NCBI GenBank assembly: GCA_003278425.1
Contig: QCFE01000008.1
Coordinates: 1-64,000, forward strand
Reading direction: 5' to 3'
DNA: 64,000 nt
Source of the DNA: Prochlorococcus sp. AG-363-B11
Lineage (GTDB): Bacteria > Cyanobacteriota > Cyanobacteriia > PCC-6307 > Cyanobiaceae
The position numbers and the translations under genes are program-made. The notes beneath the pieces are model-generated. The model worked only from the letters and a program-made list of their open reading frames with translations. It was not told where the DNA came from and did no database searches. Of the stretch, positions 8,399-18,067 are shown piece after piece (positions within the stretch are counted from its first letter, which is position 1; each line of letters begins with the position of its first letter).

Positions 8399-9531
8399 AA
8401 GATAAAAAATTTTCTACATTTAGCTCAGATGAGTTAGAAAGATATTCAAGGCATATGTTATTGCCTGAAATAGGAGAAAGGGGACAAAAGAAACTTAAAT
8501 CTAGCTCTGTTCTTTGTGTAGGTTGTGGTGGTCTGGGCTCTCCTTTACTTATGTATCTTGCAGCCGCTGGAATAGGGAATATTGGGATAGTTGATTCAGA
8601 TCAAGTTGAGAAATCTAATCTACAAAGGCAAGTAATTCATGGCTCAAATTGGATTAACAAGCCAAAAATCGAATCGGCTAAGTCAAGAATATTAGAAATA
8701 AACCCTCATGCAAAGGTAGAAGCATTTGACATGATGTTAAACAATGAAAACGCCTTAGAGATAATTAAGCCATTTGATCTTATTTGTGACTGTACAGATA
8801 ATTTTCAGAGCAAATTTCTAATTAATGATGCAAGTTTAATACTAAATAAACCAAATGTTTATGGCGCAGTTTCGAAATTTGAAGGACATGCAACAATTTT
8901 TAATCTTAACAAAAATAGTCCAAGCCTTAGAGATCTCTTACCTGAGCCACCGCCTGAAAATCTATTACCATCATGCTCTGATGCAGGCGTAATGGGGATA
9001 TTACCAGGGATAATAGGCTTAATTCAGGCTACAGAGGTCATAAAAGTTATTACTAATATAGGCGAGGCATTAGATGGAAGACTATTAGTATTTGATGCTC
9101 TTAAGATGAGATTTAAAGAATTAAGTCTAGCCAGGAATCCAGATCAAATAACCATCAAGGAATTAATCAATTACAAACAAGCTAAATATGAAAAAGATAC
9201 TACAGCATTACCAATAGAGCATATTTCTGTTAATGAGCTTAAGAAACTACTTAATAACGAATATTCAAATATTGTATTGTTAGATGTACGGACACCATTA
9301 GAGGCAAAGATAGAATCTATTGAGAAATCTATATTAATTCCACTTATAAATATTGAGAAGGGAGATGATATCGAGAAAGTTAAACGAATATCATCAAACA
9401 AGAAAATCTACATTCACTGCAAGTCAGGCTCTAGATCTATAAAAGCTATAAAGATATTAAGAAGACATGGCATTTACGCAATAAATGTAAAAGGTGGTAT
9501 TGAGCAATGGAAGAAAGAAGAGTTTAAATAA
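8389..9531 (+). CDS. MoeB/ThiF-type E1-like protein with C-terminal rhodanese domain
   Basis: 380-aa two-domain protein. Residues about 1-250 form a ThiF/MoeB adenylation domain: VGCGGLGSPLLMYLAAAG nucleotide loop, DSDQVEKSNLQRQ, and the adenylate-site DCTDNF. Residues about 270-380 form a rhodanese domain with active-site CKSGSRS. Such proteins adenylate and thiolate the C-terminus of a ubiquitin-like sulfur carrier (MoaD or ThiS). The zinc-binding CxxC pairs of MoeB are missing: the segment before PEPPPE reads SLRDLL and the later site reads ARNPDQ, with no cysteines. No moa, mob or thi partner is adjacent. The carrier it serves is therefore unclear. Confidence 0.85.
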   Translation: MHLKDKKFSTFSSDELERYSRHMLLPEIGERGQKKLKSSSVLCVGCGGLGSPLLMYLAAAGIGNIGIVDSDQVEKSNLQRQVIHGSNWINKPKIESAKSRILEINPHAKVEAFDMMLNNENALEIIKPFDLICDCTDNFQSKFLINDASLILNKPNVYGAVSKFEGHATIFNLNKNSPSLRDLLPEPPPENLLPSCSDAGVMGILPGIIGLIQATEVIKVITNIGEALDGRLLVFDALKMRFKELSLARNPDQITIKELINYKQAKYEKDTTALPIEHISVNELKKLLNNEYSNIVLLDVRTPLEAKIESIEKSILIPLINIEKGDDIEKVKRISSNKKIYIHCKSGSRSIKAIKILRRHGIYAINVKGGIEQWKKEEFK

Positions 9532-9539
9532 TAAGACAT

Positions 9540-10748
9540 CTAATAATCAACCCCACGTTTTAACTCAATGCCTTTTTCAGCATAATGTTTATGGCAAACC
9601 ATTTCTGAATGGACACTGGCAAGGTCAAAATACGATGGATAATTCTTACATCGACCAGTAATGATTACTTCTGTTTCTAAGGGCTTTCTAAGTAAAGTTT
9701 CAACAATAGGTTCTACTGGAAGCAATTCCAAATCAACAGTTGGATTTAATTCATCAAGAATTACTGTCTTATAGAGACCACTAGCAATTGCAGCTCGTGC
9801 AATTTCCCAGGCTCGTTCTGCCTCCACATAATCAATCGGCTGTTGTTGGCCACGCCAAACAATTGCATCTCGTCCTGAACGAAGATGATCTACTAAATGA
9901 GGGTAACTTTCTCTAAGTGCAGCAATCGCAGCATCTTCTGTATATCCATTGCCTCCTTTTAGCCATTGCAAAATTAAAACGCGGTGGCTTTTATCTTGGC
10001 TGATGCCTTTACCTATGGCTTGTAAAGCCTTACCTAAAGCACTGGTCGACTTACCTTTACCTTCTCCAGTGTATATTTCAATCCCACCAGGAGAACCTGT
10101 TGAATAAGAATCAGAATTATTTCCATCAGATCGACGATGAGCTCTCATCTCAGAATGTAATTCTGCAACTTTTATAAGCTCGCGTGGAGCAGCACGACCA
10201 GTAACTATTACTTCCATTCCTTCAGGGCGCGAAACAATTGCCTTAATAACTTCATCTAGAGGAAGAAGACCTAAGTCTAAAACTGGATTTAATTCATCAA
10301 GCACTACTACTGAATAAAGAGCACTAGCTATAGCCCCTTTAGCAATATCCCATCCTCGCTTAGCTTCACTCTCATCAAATTTATTTGATTCATCTGCGGT
10401 AAAAAAATCAGCCCTCCCTGTCCTCACTTGATCAATCAAATGAGGGAACCCTTGTTGTAAAGCTTCTATCGCTGCATCTTCGTCATATGAACGACCAGGT
10501 CCCTTAAGGAACCTAAGTAATAAAACTCTCGTCCTTCGTTTTTCACAAATGCCCAAACCAATGGTTCTTAAAACAACACCTAGTGCAGCTTGGCTTTTCC
10601 CCTTACCTTCTCCATCGTAAACATGTAATTGACCGTAGACACGCTCTTTACTATCAGAAGCAGTGACTATTCCAATAGATTTTCTATTACCAGGAGAAGA
10701 AGTTTTATCCTGTTTTGCTGAAGTCTTTAACTTTTGATTTAACTCCAT
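9540..10748 (-). CDS. cobO: Tandem CobO/CobA-type cob(I)alamin adenosyltransferase
   Basis: 402-aa protein made of two copies of the CobO/BtuR P-loop domain. Copy 1 (about residues 37-205) has DGEGKGKSQAALG, VVVLDELNPVLDLGLL and VTGRAAP; copy 2 (about 220-402) has TGEGKGKSTSALG, VILDELNPTVDLELL and ITGRCKN. Single-domain CobO is about 200 aa and works as a dimer, so the fusion may form an intramolecular pair. The reaction would be transfer of adenosyl from ATP to the corrinoid cobalt, fitting the corrinoid synthesis of these organisms. Only copy 2 keeps the terminal KHYAEKGIEL-like tail typical of single-domain enzymes, so copy 1 may be regulatory. It is divergent from larE. Confidence 0.85.
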   Translation of the reverse strand: MELNQKLKTSAKQDKTSSPGNRKSIGIVTASDSKERVYGQLHVYDGEGKGKSQAALGVVLRTIGLGICEKRRTRVLLLRFLKGPGRSYDEDAAIEALQQGFPHLIDQVRTGRADFFTADESNKFDESEAKRGWDIAKGAIASALYSVVVLDELNPVLDLGLLPLDEVIKAIVSRPEGMEVIVTGRAAPRELIKVAELHSEMRAHRRSDGNNSDSYSTGSPGGIEIYTGEGKGKSTSALGKALQAIGKGISQDKSHRVLILQWLKGGNGYTEDAAIAALRESYPHLVDHLRSGRDAIVWRGQQQPIDYVEAERAWEIARAAIASGLYKTVILDELNPTVDLELLPVEPIVETLLRKPLETEVIITGRCKNYPSYFDLASVHSEMVCHKHYAEKGIELKRGVDY

Positions 10749-10819
10749 TAAAAAATCGTTCCTAAAAAGAGCTTACATAGTTCAATCAATAAGACAGCCT
10801 TTAGGGAAAGGCCTAAAAC

Positions 10820-11662
10820 ATGATGCTAAAGCTTCAAGAGCAACTTGCAAAATCACACCGTGAGCAACTTGATCATATAAGAGATTTTCTGAAAAATCGG
10901 AAAAGAGTTTGTGTTGCATATTCAGGGGGTGTAGATAGCTCTCTAGTAGCAGCAATTGCAGAAGAGCAATTAGGTTCTTCTGCAATTGCAATTACAGGTG
11001 TCTCACCATCACTTGCACCACATCTGCTAGAAGAGGCTCGATTTCAAGCCAATTGGATTGGTATAGAACATAGAGAATGTCATACCAATGAGCTTGATGA
11101 TCCTAATTATTCAGAAAATCCACAAGATAGATGTTTTGCTTGCAAAAGAGAGCTTCACAGTCATCTAATGATAATTGCTAAAAACTTTTCAAGTGCACTA
11201 GTTGTAGATGGAGTAAATGCAGATGATTTAAATGACTATCGACCAGGGATAGAAGCAGCAAAGCTTGCAGGTGTTCACTCTCCATTAGCAGAGCTAGGAG
11301 TGAACAAAGATTCTATTCGTGCTATTTCAAAGGCACTAGGATTCCCCTGGTGGGACAAACCAGCTCAACCTTGCCTGGCCTCAAGATTCGCCTATGGTGA
11401 TCCAATAAGTTCCAAACGACTCAAGCAAGTAGCTAAAGCAGAGAAGTGGTTAATTGACCGTGGATTCCAAAAAGTAAGAGTTCGCTTACAAGGATTTTCA
11501 GGAAGAATTGAAGTGCCCTCTCATCAAATCGATGATTTAATAATGAGTTCCAATCGCAAGGAATTGGTAGAGTTTTTCTTATCAATTGGATTTTCTTCAA
11601 TTAGTGTTGACCTCGAAGGATTAGTAAGTGGGAAACTAAACAGAGACAAAGATGTAATTTGA
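10820..11662 (+). CDS. larE: LarE-like PP-loop ATPase / sulfur transferase
   Basis: 280-aa ATP-pyrophosphatase of the LarE family. The PP-loop SGGVDSS is at residues 35-41. Three cysteines sit at family positions: CFAC (105 and 108) and PCLASRF (185). LarE proteins provide sulfur for the nickel-pincer cofactor of lactate racemase, either by sacrificing a cysteine or with a three-cysteine [4Fe-4S] cluster; I cannot tell which applies. No larA, larB or larC is in the window, so it may serve another pathway. ATG codons at 10820 and 10823 are equally possible. Confidence 0.8.
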   Translation: MMLKLQEQLAKSHREQLDHIRDFLKNRKRVCVAYSGGVDSSLVAAIAEEQLGSSAIAITGVSPSLAPHLLEEARFQANWIGIEHRECHTNELDDPNYSENPQDRCFACKRELHSHLMIIAKNFSSALVVDGVNADDLNDYRPGIEAAKLAGVHSPLAELGVNKDSIRAISKALGFPWWDKPAQPCLASRFAYGDPISSKRLKQVAKAEKWLIDRGFQKVRVRLQGFSGRIEVPSHQIDDLIMSSNRKELVEFFLSIGFSSISVDLEGLVSGKLNRDKDVI

Positions 11663-11678
11663 AGTCAATTTAAAGAAA

Positions 11679-12149
11679 TCATGGTTCCCTTGATAAAACA
11701 TTGATTGAAGCTGGGGTCTCTCTTCGAAAACTCTTTAAAGAGTAAGTTTTAGCAGCAAATTCCCTAAACAATAATTTACAAGCTTTTTCAGGCATGGTTT
11801 GTTGACCGCAGGTAAAAACATCTATGGCTGCATATTTACTCTCAGGCCACGTATGTATTGAAATATGAGATTCAGCCAACAGAGCTAAACCGGTAACTCC
11901 TTGAGGCTCAAAACTATGAGTAACCATATTAAGAAGCGTTGCACCTGCAATTTTGGATGCAGAAGTAAGACTTTTTCTAATAAATACCTCATCATTCAAT
12001 TTGAACTGATTACATTCATATAATTCAAGAATGCAATGCTTCCCAATCATTTCATCAAGACCTTCATATGGGAAATCAGGCTCATCTTCTAAATCACACC
12101 CATTCCATCCAGGATTTGGATGCAAACAAGAAAGAGTTTCTTTCATCAC
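11679..12149 (-). CDS. speD: S-adenosylmethionine decarboxylase proenzyme
   Basis: 156-aa precursor of the pyruvoyl enzyme that decarboxylates S-adenosylmethionine for spermidine synthesis. The self-cleavage site is in [20 protein letters not shown]: cleavage before the Ser of ESHIS would generate the pyruvoyl group. The following [15 protein letters not shown] matches the catalytic Cys region of the short bacterial (SpeH-type) family. The N-terminus is about 30 residues longer than the shortest family members. It lies 22 nt downstream of recF on the same strand, so cotranscription is possible. Confidence 0.92.
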   Translation of the reverse strand: MMKETLSCLHPNPGWNGCDLEDEPDFPYEGLDEMIGKHCILELYECNQFKLNDEVFIRKSLTSASKIAGATLLNMVTHSFEPQGVTGLALLAESHISIHTWPESKYAAIDVFTCGQQTMPEKACKLLFREFAAKTYSLKSFRRETPASINVLSREP

Positions 12150-12171
12150 AAGCTAATAAACGATGATTAGA

Positions 12172-13272
12172 TTAACCGACTTCCAGAATTCCATCGTTCT
12201 GCCGTTCTAATTCAAGGATTTGGGAATTCTTCCTCCAATTACCTTCAAATGCATCCAAATGCGTTGCACTGATTAAACATTGATGGTTATCACCAACTGC
12301 TTCAAGAAGTAAGAATTGTCTAATGGGATCAAGCTCAGCAAACACATCATCGAGAAGCAACAAAGGAGGCTCTCTAAATGTCGATCCCACTAATTCGAGC
12401 TCAGCTAATTTGAGCGACAAAACAAGAGTTCTTTGTTGGCCAGCAGAGCCAAATTTCCTTGCTGGAGCACCATTCAGTAGAAAAGAAACTTCATCTCGAT
12501 GAGGTCCAACTTTGCAAGACCCTAGTCTTTCTTCATCATGACGTTGCGCAGCAAGCTGTTCTTCAATGGCTAATCTCCATGAAAGTTCTGTTTCCTCAGT
12601 TTCCAACACACTTCCAGGGAGATAATTAAGCTCTAAATCTTCGGTCCCTTTACTTAGTCGTTTCTGCCATTTTGCGGCAAGAGGCTGTAAATGCTTTAAA
12701 GCTCTATTGCGACGACGATGTATACGGGTACTGACTAATGCCATTTGAGCATCAAAAGCATCTAAAAGAACATCCTGATTCTTCTGCATAGAATCTTTCC
12801 AGTAACGCCATAGCTGATTTCTCTGCCGCAACAACCTATTAAACCTAGTTATTAAATCTCCATAGACTGGCTCAAGTTGTTGAACCACTCGATCCAACCA
12901 ACTGCGACGCAATAATGGTTCTCCCCTCACAAGATTTAAGTCTAATGCACTAAAACCTACACATCTAACAGAATTTAGTAAGTCCAATTGTCGTGATAAG
13001 GGCTTGCCATTCTTCATCACTTTTCTTCCTCCTACAGTTCTGAATTCCAAAGAAAGATGTTGATCATCACTGGTAGACGCTCGAATAATTGCACTGTCAT
13101 TATTCCAATGAATCAGCTCTTGATCACTACTCGAACGATGAGAGCGAAGACTTCCTAATAATTCAACAGACTCTAAAAGGTTTGATTTACCAACCCCATT
13201 TGGACCTATAACTAAAAGACGTCTTTCACTAAATTGCAGCTTAAGACGTTTGAAACTGCGAAAAAAATGCAA
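12172..13272 (-). CDS. recF: DNA replication and repair protein RecF (start uncertain)
   Basis: 366 aa from the TTG at 13272. RecF is the ABC-type ATPase that, with RecO and RecR, loads RecA at gaps. Walker A is [11 protein letters not shown]; the signature region reads [20 protein letters not shown]; Walker B is [14 protein letters not shown]. The TTG start removes most of the conserved first beta strand: the frame remains open upstream and encodes [10 protein letters not shown] before the TTG, matching the N-terminus of other RecF proteins. No ATG, GTG or other TTG lies between there and the upstream TAA, so the true start may be ATA (about 13305) or the sequence may have an error. Confidence 0.93.
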   Translation of the reverse strand: MHFFRSFKRLKLQFSERRLLVIGPNGVGKSNLLESVELLGSLRSHRSSSDQELIHWNNDSAIIRASTSDDQHLSLEFRTVGGRKVMKNGKPLSRQLDLLNSVRCVGFSALDLNLVRGEPLLRRSWLDRVVQQLEPVYGDLITRFNRLLRQRNQLWRYWKDSMQKNQDVLLDAFDAQMALVSTRIHRRRNRALKHLQPLAAKWQKRLSKGTEDLELNYLPGSVLETEETELSWRLAIEEQLAAQRHDEERLGSCKVGPHRDEVSFLLNGAPARKFGSAGQQRTLVLSLKLAELELVGSTFREPPLLLLDDVFAELDPIRQFLLLEAVGDNHQCLISATHLDAFEGNWRKNSQILELERQNDGILEVG

Positions 13273-13372
13273 TTCTAGTTCTTGGAAGCTGATCTTAGTT
13301 ATGGCACCTTCAGCTAAGCTAGCGCTATTGAGACATTATTAGTTCTCTTATTTCGGCTTTAAGCCGGTTTGT

Positions 13373-13446
13373 GGGCATGTAGCTCAGTTGGATAGAGCAT
13401 CAGATTCCGGTTCTGAGAGTCGGGGGTTCGAGTCCCTCCATGCTCG
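13373..13446 (+). tRNA. tRNA-Arg (anticodon CCG)
   Basis: The acceptor strands GGGCATG (13373-13379) and CATGCTC (13439-13445) pair with one G-U, followed by discriminator G. The anticodon stem TCAGA/TCTGA holds loop TTCCGGT, giving anticodon CCG for CGG codons. The T loop TTCGAGT is standard. It lies between divergent recF and convergent GNAT genes. Confidence 0.97.
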
Positions 13447-13463
13447 TTAAAAAAAAGTAATAT

Positions 13464-13916
13464 TTATCGAATTCGAAAGGCCATGCTTCGTATACCACCT
13501 GGATCAATAATAAAGCCCTCATTTTCTATGACCTTCAAGGCAATAGGTGGTGCAGAAACAGAAACACTACATCCAGGAAGTTTTTTTTTAATAATCAAAA
13601 GAGAATGGTGGATTAATACAGCTAAAAACTCTCGCTGATACTCCCCTGGAGATGATGCAAGGTCCCATAGGTTCGCATTTAAACCCTGATCAGTAGTAAT
13701 GCGAACAAAAGCTAATAATTTCCTCGTTTTCTCTTCCAAAATAGACAGATTACAAAAACTATTTTTTAAGGCAATAGCTAATTTATGAGAAGCATAGGTC
13801 TCAGAATTACATCTTGAAAGCAACCTATTTAATTCTTCTGGAGAAGGAGCCTTGCTTACTTCCAGAAGATAACCAGAAGGGAGCTTAGAAAATTTAGAGT
13901 TCTGTAACGAAAACAA
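13464..13916 (-). CDS. GNAT-type acetyltransferase-like protein
   Basis: 150-aa protein with the fold pattern of GCN5-related N-acetyltransferases: SETYASHKLAIAL, then KLLAFVRITTDQGLNANLWDLASSP (beta strands 2-4), a helix with YQREFLAVLIHHSLLIIKKKL, and a C-terminal IENEGFIIDPGG strand. The acetyl-CoA pyrophosphate loop (Q/RxxGxG/A) is poorly conserved, so catalysis is uncertain. It sits 3 nt downstream of ppc as the last gene of the trpE-gshA-ppc operon. Its substrate is unknown. Confidence 0.65.
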   Translation of the reverse strand: MFSLQNSKFSKLPSGYLLEVSKAPSPEELNRLLSRCNSETYASHKLAIALKNSFCNLSILEEKTRKLLAFVRITTDQGLNANLWDLASSPGEYQREFLAVLIHHSLLIIKKKLPGCSVSVSAPPIALKVIENEGFIIDPGGIRSMAFRIR

Positions 13917-13919
13917 ATC

Positions 13920-16900
13920 TCAACCTGTATTCCGCATTCCTGCTGCAATGCCATTAATTGTTAACAAAGCCCCTCTCAATAACTCACTTCTACTATAAGT
14001 GCGTCCAACTTCCCCTTCACTCCGTAAAGTTTCACTCATAGGAGGCTGACGATTTTGATCACGCAATCTGCGAAGTAAAGCTACCTGAAGAAATCCTAAG
14101 GGAATAATTGTTCGATTACGCAAACCAACAGATAACTGCAAGGCCGGGTCTGCACTTAAAAGCTTTGATTTACCAGTTATTTGAAGAACTAATTTCCTAG
14201 TCAATTTATATTCGGACGAAATAATCTCAAAGATACTATTAAAGGCTTCTCGGTTTTCAAGACTACCCAAGCTAGTCATATAATGATGAGCTACCTCTAG
14301 ATCGACTTTAGAAAGAGTCATTTCTACTTTAGAAATCAACATACGGAAGAAAGGCCAGCGCTGATTAAGCATTCTCAACAAGTCCAATTGACTAGGGTCT
14401 GAGCTAAGTTCTTTTTGTAAAGCAGTGCCAACACCAAACCAACTAGGCAATAGGAAGCGGCTCTGTGTCCAGCCAAAGACCCAAGGTATCGCTCTTAAGC
14501 TAGAAAGATCTTTTGCACCTGTCTTTCTTCGTGCAGGGCGACTAGATATTTGAAGCTTACTAATTTCTTCAATTGGAGTTACTTCTTGGAAAAATGCAAC
14601 TAAATCAGGATTATCATGAACCAAAGCCCGATAATGTTGCCGAGAAGTAGCCGCTAATCGGATCATGAGCTGATTCCAACTAGGCGTCGCATCTAATTGA
14701 TTTCTAACCAAACTATTCTGTAGAACAGCAGTTGTAACAGTCTCAAGATTATAAAGAGCAAGCTCAGGGAGACTATATTTCGAGGCAAGAACTTCTCCTT
14801 GCTCAGTGATTTTTATCCGACCTTTTAATGTTCCACTAGGTTGAGCAAGTATTGCTTGGTAAGCAGGCCCTCCACCTCTCCCGACAGATCCACCACGTCC
14901 ATGAAATAAACGCAGAGCAATCCCATGGCTACTTGCAAGATTCTGAAGTGCAATTTGAGCTTGATGAATCTCCCAATTACTTGATAAAAAACCAGAATCT
15001 TTATTGCTATCAGAATAACCAAGCATTAACTCTTGTAATGGCTGTTGTTTTTCACCAACTCTCGGCAACAACTTTAGATACATTGTTGATTTAAACAACT
15101 CCTCCATTACTGAGGGAGCACGTTGAAGATCTTCAACCGTCTCAAAAAGAGGTATTACTAGCAAATCAGAAAACTCTGAGGATATATCAACTAAACCAGC
15201 TTCCTTAGACAAAAGCAGAACTTCCAGCAAGTCCGAGACGGAATGACTCATGGAAATTACATATGATCGACAAATACGGCTACCAAATTCTTTTTGTAAA
15301 CGATGAAGCATCCTAAATACAGAGAAAGTTTCTTCAGTACTGTCTGACCAACTAACAGCAGGAGGAATCAACGGTCTTAATGTCTTTAATTCATCTATTA
15401 ACCATTTAACCTTTTCCTCTTCTTTCATATCCAAATAATTCTTATCTAGATTGAGATAATTAGTTAATTCGTCTATAGCATCGCTATGTCGTGTGCTTTC
15501 TTGCCGTATATCAAGACTGGCAAGTGAAAAGCCAAAAATATGCACTTGTGTTAAAAGAGTATCAAGATGCTCACAACTCAAGTTTGTTGCCACCAAACTA
15601 CTACGAATAAGCTCCAAATCACTTCTGAATTCATCTATAGAGCAATAATGCAAAGCCTCTAAAGAGCTGTTAGAAATACTTGAACTAGCAGTTTGCTCAA
15701 GCGATGTTTGCCAGCCTGCTTCAGAAAGATCTTGATTACGTTTTTGAGTCAACTTCAAGCGTTCCAAAACATAACTTAATTTCAAGCGATATGGTTCCAA
15801 CCTATGTCTTGCAGCCCTGTCCTCATATACATCTGGGAAACGAACTCTGTCCATTTCGAGAGATTCAAGAAGCTGAGAACTTACTTGACTCCATTGCATA
15901 GAAATACTCAATTGATTTCTCAATTCTTGAACAGAGTGAATATAAAGTTCAAGCATCAATTTCCTCTGATAACAAGCTGTTCGCCATGTGATTTCTGGAG
16001 TTACAGAAGGATTACCATCTCTATCTGAACCAACCCAAGAACCAAATGAACAGAAAGCCTCCTGAGGTATTTCTACATCTGGGTAGCTATATGAAAGAGC
16101 TGAACAAATTCGACGACGCAATTGGGGCATTGCATGAAATAAAACTCTTTGAAAATAATGGAGTGCATAATCAACTTCATCTAAAACTGTAGGTTTAAAC
16201 TGATGCAATTCATCGGTCCTCCACCACAATCTTATTTCTTCCTCTAATTGCAATCTTAAATTATCTCTTTCGGATAAAGAGCCAACTACATCAGACTGCA
16301 ACTGTTGAAGAAGACTTGCAACTCTAGTTTGCTTATGACGAACTGTATGCCTAACAATTTCAGTAGGATGAGCTGTAAAGACTAATCGAACATCCATTTC
16401 TCTCAATAACTCTTCCAATTGACCTGGAGGTACATTTAAACGACGTAAACGATCAAAGAGTTCACTAAAAGTTGCCGGCGCCGATTGACTAGCAAGTGGA
16501 GGAGCAAAAGGGTCGATAGAATGTGCAGACTCATGGATTTTCCCATGACCAATACTTTCTAAATAACTATCTTCTTCGATTCGTTGTTCAAGGATATTTA
16601 CTAATTGGAAATATAAGGAAAATGCTCTTGCTGCAGAAATAGCTTCTGCTAAATCCATTTCTCCAATCAATATCACAATTTCATGAATTTGATTACTCTT
16701 TTCTTCTTGCATAGCATTCGCATTGCTTAATTTCTTTAATCTGAGAAGCCTTTCTGCCTGATCTAATGGACATTCACTGCGTACTACCGTTTCCCACAAA
16801 TCTTCAACCAATTCCAACCGATCCTGCAACAAACGTGCAGAAACATGCTCAGATAACAAAGGACTAAACTCATTAGCCAAAGGTGTTGAGCTCGATGGTT

Positions 16901-16931
16901 GTTTCATAGACAAGTTTTCAGACTCAGTCAT
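13920..16931 (-). CDS. ppc: Phosphoenolpyruvate carboxylase
   Basis: 1003-aa enzyme that fixes bicarbonate onto phosphoenolpyruvate to give oxaloacetate, replenishing the carbon skeletons used for amino acids. The catalytic His188 lies in [13 protein letters not shown]; the glycine-rich [16 protein letters not shown] and the segment [21 protein letters not shown] are intact, as is the C-terminal [11 protein letters not shown] with the conserved final Gly. Length is normal for cyanobacterial enzymes. The start overlaps the gshA stop by 4 nt, so translation is probably coupled. Confidence 0.98.
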   Translation of the reverse strand: MTESENLSMKQPSSSTPLANEFSPLLSEHVSARLLQDRLELVEDLWETVVRSECPLDQAERLLRLKKLSNANAMQEEKSNQIHEIVILIGEMDLAEAISAARAFSLYFQLVNILEQRIEEDSYLESIGHGKIHESAHSIDPFAPPLASQSAPATFSELFDRLRRLNVPPGQLEELLREMDVRLVFTAHPTEIVRHTVRHKQTRVASLLQQLQSDVVGSLSERDNLRLQLEEEIRLWWRTDELHQFKPTVLDEVDYALHYFQRVLFHAMPQLRRRICSALSYSYPDVEIPQEAFCSFGSWVGSDRDGNPSVTPEITWRTACYQRKLMLELYIHSVQELRNQLSISMQWSQVSSQLLESLEMDRVRFPDVYEDRAARHRLEPYRLKLSYVLERLKLTQKRNQDLSEAGWQTSLEQTASSSISNSSLEALHYCSIDEFRSDLELIRSSLVATNLSCEHLDTLLTQVHIFGFSLASLDIRQESTRHSDAIDELTNYLNLDKNYLDMKEEEKVKWLIDELKTLRPLIPPAVSWSDSTEETFSVFRMLHRLQKEFGSRICRSYVISMSHSVSDLLEVLLLSKEAGLVDISSEFSDLLVIPLFETVEDLQRAPSVMEELFKSTMYLKLLPRVGEKQQPLQELMLGYSDSNKDSGFLSSNWEIHQAQIALQNLASSHGIALRLFHGRGGSVGRGGGPAYQAILAQPSGTLKGRIKITEQGEVLASKYSLPELALYNLETVTTAVLQNSLVRNQLDATPSWNQLMIRLAATSRQHYRALVHDNPDLVAFFQEVTPIEEISKLQISSRPARRKTGAKDLSSLRAIPWVFGWTQSRFLLPSWFGVGTALQKELSSDPSQLDLLRMLNQRWPFFRMLISKVEMTLSKVDLEVAHHYMTSLGSLENREAFNSIFEIISSEYKLTRKLVLQITGKSKLLSADPALQLSVGLRNRTIIPLGFLQVALLRRLRDQNRQPPMSETLRSEGEVGRTYSRSELLRGALLTINGIAAGMRNTG

Positions 16932-18064
16932 AAATATCCCTCTTGCTTCAAAGCAAAATCTTCTTCAATTTCCATTGCTTTCATCGAATCACTAAGCAAT
17001 ATTGGCAACGAGGTACCTGCATTAAAGGATTGCAACCATTTCATCGACTGATTCCCGTTATCTAATACTTCTTGAATACCTGAAAGAATATCGAGAATAT
17101 CTAAATCAATTGCCAAAGGCTTTACGTCCTCTAATATTTCAGAAATCCAATCCCTGCAAGAAATCACACGCCCATCCATCCAATGATGCAAAGTTGCATC
17201 CAAACTGTTCTTAGCTGCTGCAACTTCATTCATATCACATAATTCAGCTAGCTCTTCATGGCTTAATTTACTAAGTTTAGCTGGGTCTAGTTTGCTCGGA
17301 TTATTCATAAGACTAATAACTCTTAATTCAAGCAAAGCCGTAATGGCTAAAAGTAAATCGCAATCTGTGACCAAATCACAGATTCTCAGTTCTAGTCGAT
17401 TTAATTCATAAGGCCTTCTTTGACCATTAGGGCGAACAGCAGTCCATAAATGACGTTCATTGCACATATGTCCTTCTCTTAATTGTTTTTCTATCCAGTT
17501 CACATAATGAGAATGGTTTTTAAACAATGGTACTTTTTCAGGCGTTTTAGGAAACTGAATCCATCTTTGAGAATGAGCTCCAGTAGGAAAACCATCTAAA
17601 AACGGCGAACTTGCACTTAATGCTAAAAAAAGAGCAGCCTCACATCTCACCAGGCTAAGAGCAGAAAATATAAGTGATAAATCATCAATACCTAAATTAA
17701 TGTGAATACTTGATGTAACTACTTTTGTACCATAGTTTAATTCAATAAATTCATGATATGGATTAGAGATATCTGATCTTTGAAATTTCCCACTATCCCC
17801 TAAGCTCAAAGTACTTCCAGGCACAATCGTTAAATCCCTCTGATTCAACCAACCTCTTAATCGCCTTCTAGGTTCCAAGAGTAATTCCTTTAAGTTTTTA
17901 TATTGTTTTTCAGGCTGAGTAATATATTCAAGATTACGCTGATCTGGTTCCTTTACAAAATCAGAAAACTCATTAGAAACAGAAGCAGATACACCTACAT
18001 GCTCTCCTGTCTTCAAACCTGTAAAAAGTTCTACTTCAAATCCTTTAAGTAAAAATTCTTTCAT
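16928..18064 (-). CDS. gshA: Glutamate-cysteine ligase (cyanobacterial GCS2 type)
   Basis: 378-aa enzyme for the first step of glutathione synthesis, joining glutamate and cysteine with ATP. It belongs to the cyanobacterial/GCS2-like group: [48 protein letters not shown] carries the ATP-grasp-like substrate region and [14 protein letters not shown] the metal ligands. It has a 3-nt gap from trpE and a 4-nt overlap with ppc, so the three genes appear to be one transcript. The unusual pairing of thiol, tryptophan and carbon-fixation genes is seen in other picocyanobacteria. Confidence 0.9.
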   Translation of the reverse strand: MKEFLLKGFEVELFTGLKTGEHVGVSASVSNEFSDFVKEPDQRNLEYITQPEKQYKNLKELLLEPRRRLRGWLNQRDLTIVPGSTLSLGDSGKFQRSDISNPYHEFIELNYGTKVVTSSIHINLGIDDLSLIFSALSLVRCEAALFLALSASSPFLDGFPTGAHSQRWIQFPKTPEKVPLFKNHSHYVNWIEKQLREGHMCNERHLWTAVRPNGQRRPYELNRLELRICDLVTDCDLLLAITALLELRVISLMNNPSKLDPAKLSKLSHEELAELCDMNEVAAAKNSLDATLHHWMDGRVISCRDWISEILEDVKPLAIDLDILDILSGIQEVLDNGNQSMKWLQSFNAGTSLPILLSDSMKAMEIEEDFALKQEGYL

Positions 18065-18067
18065 AAA

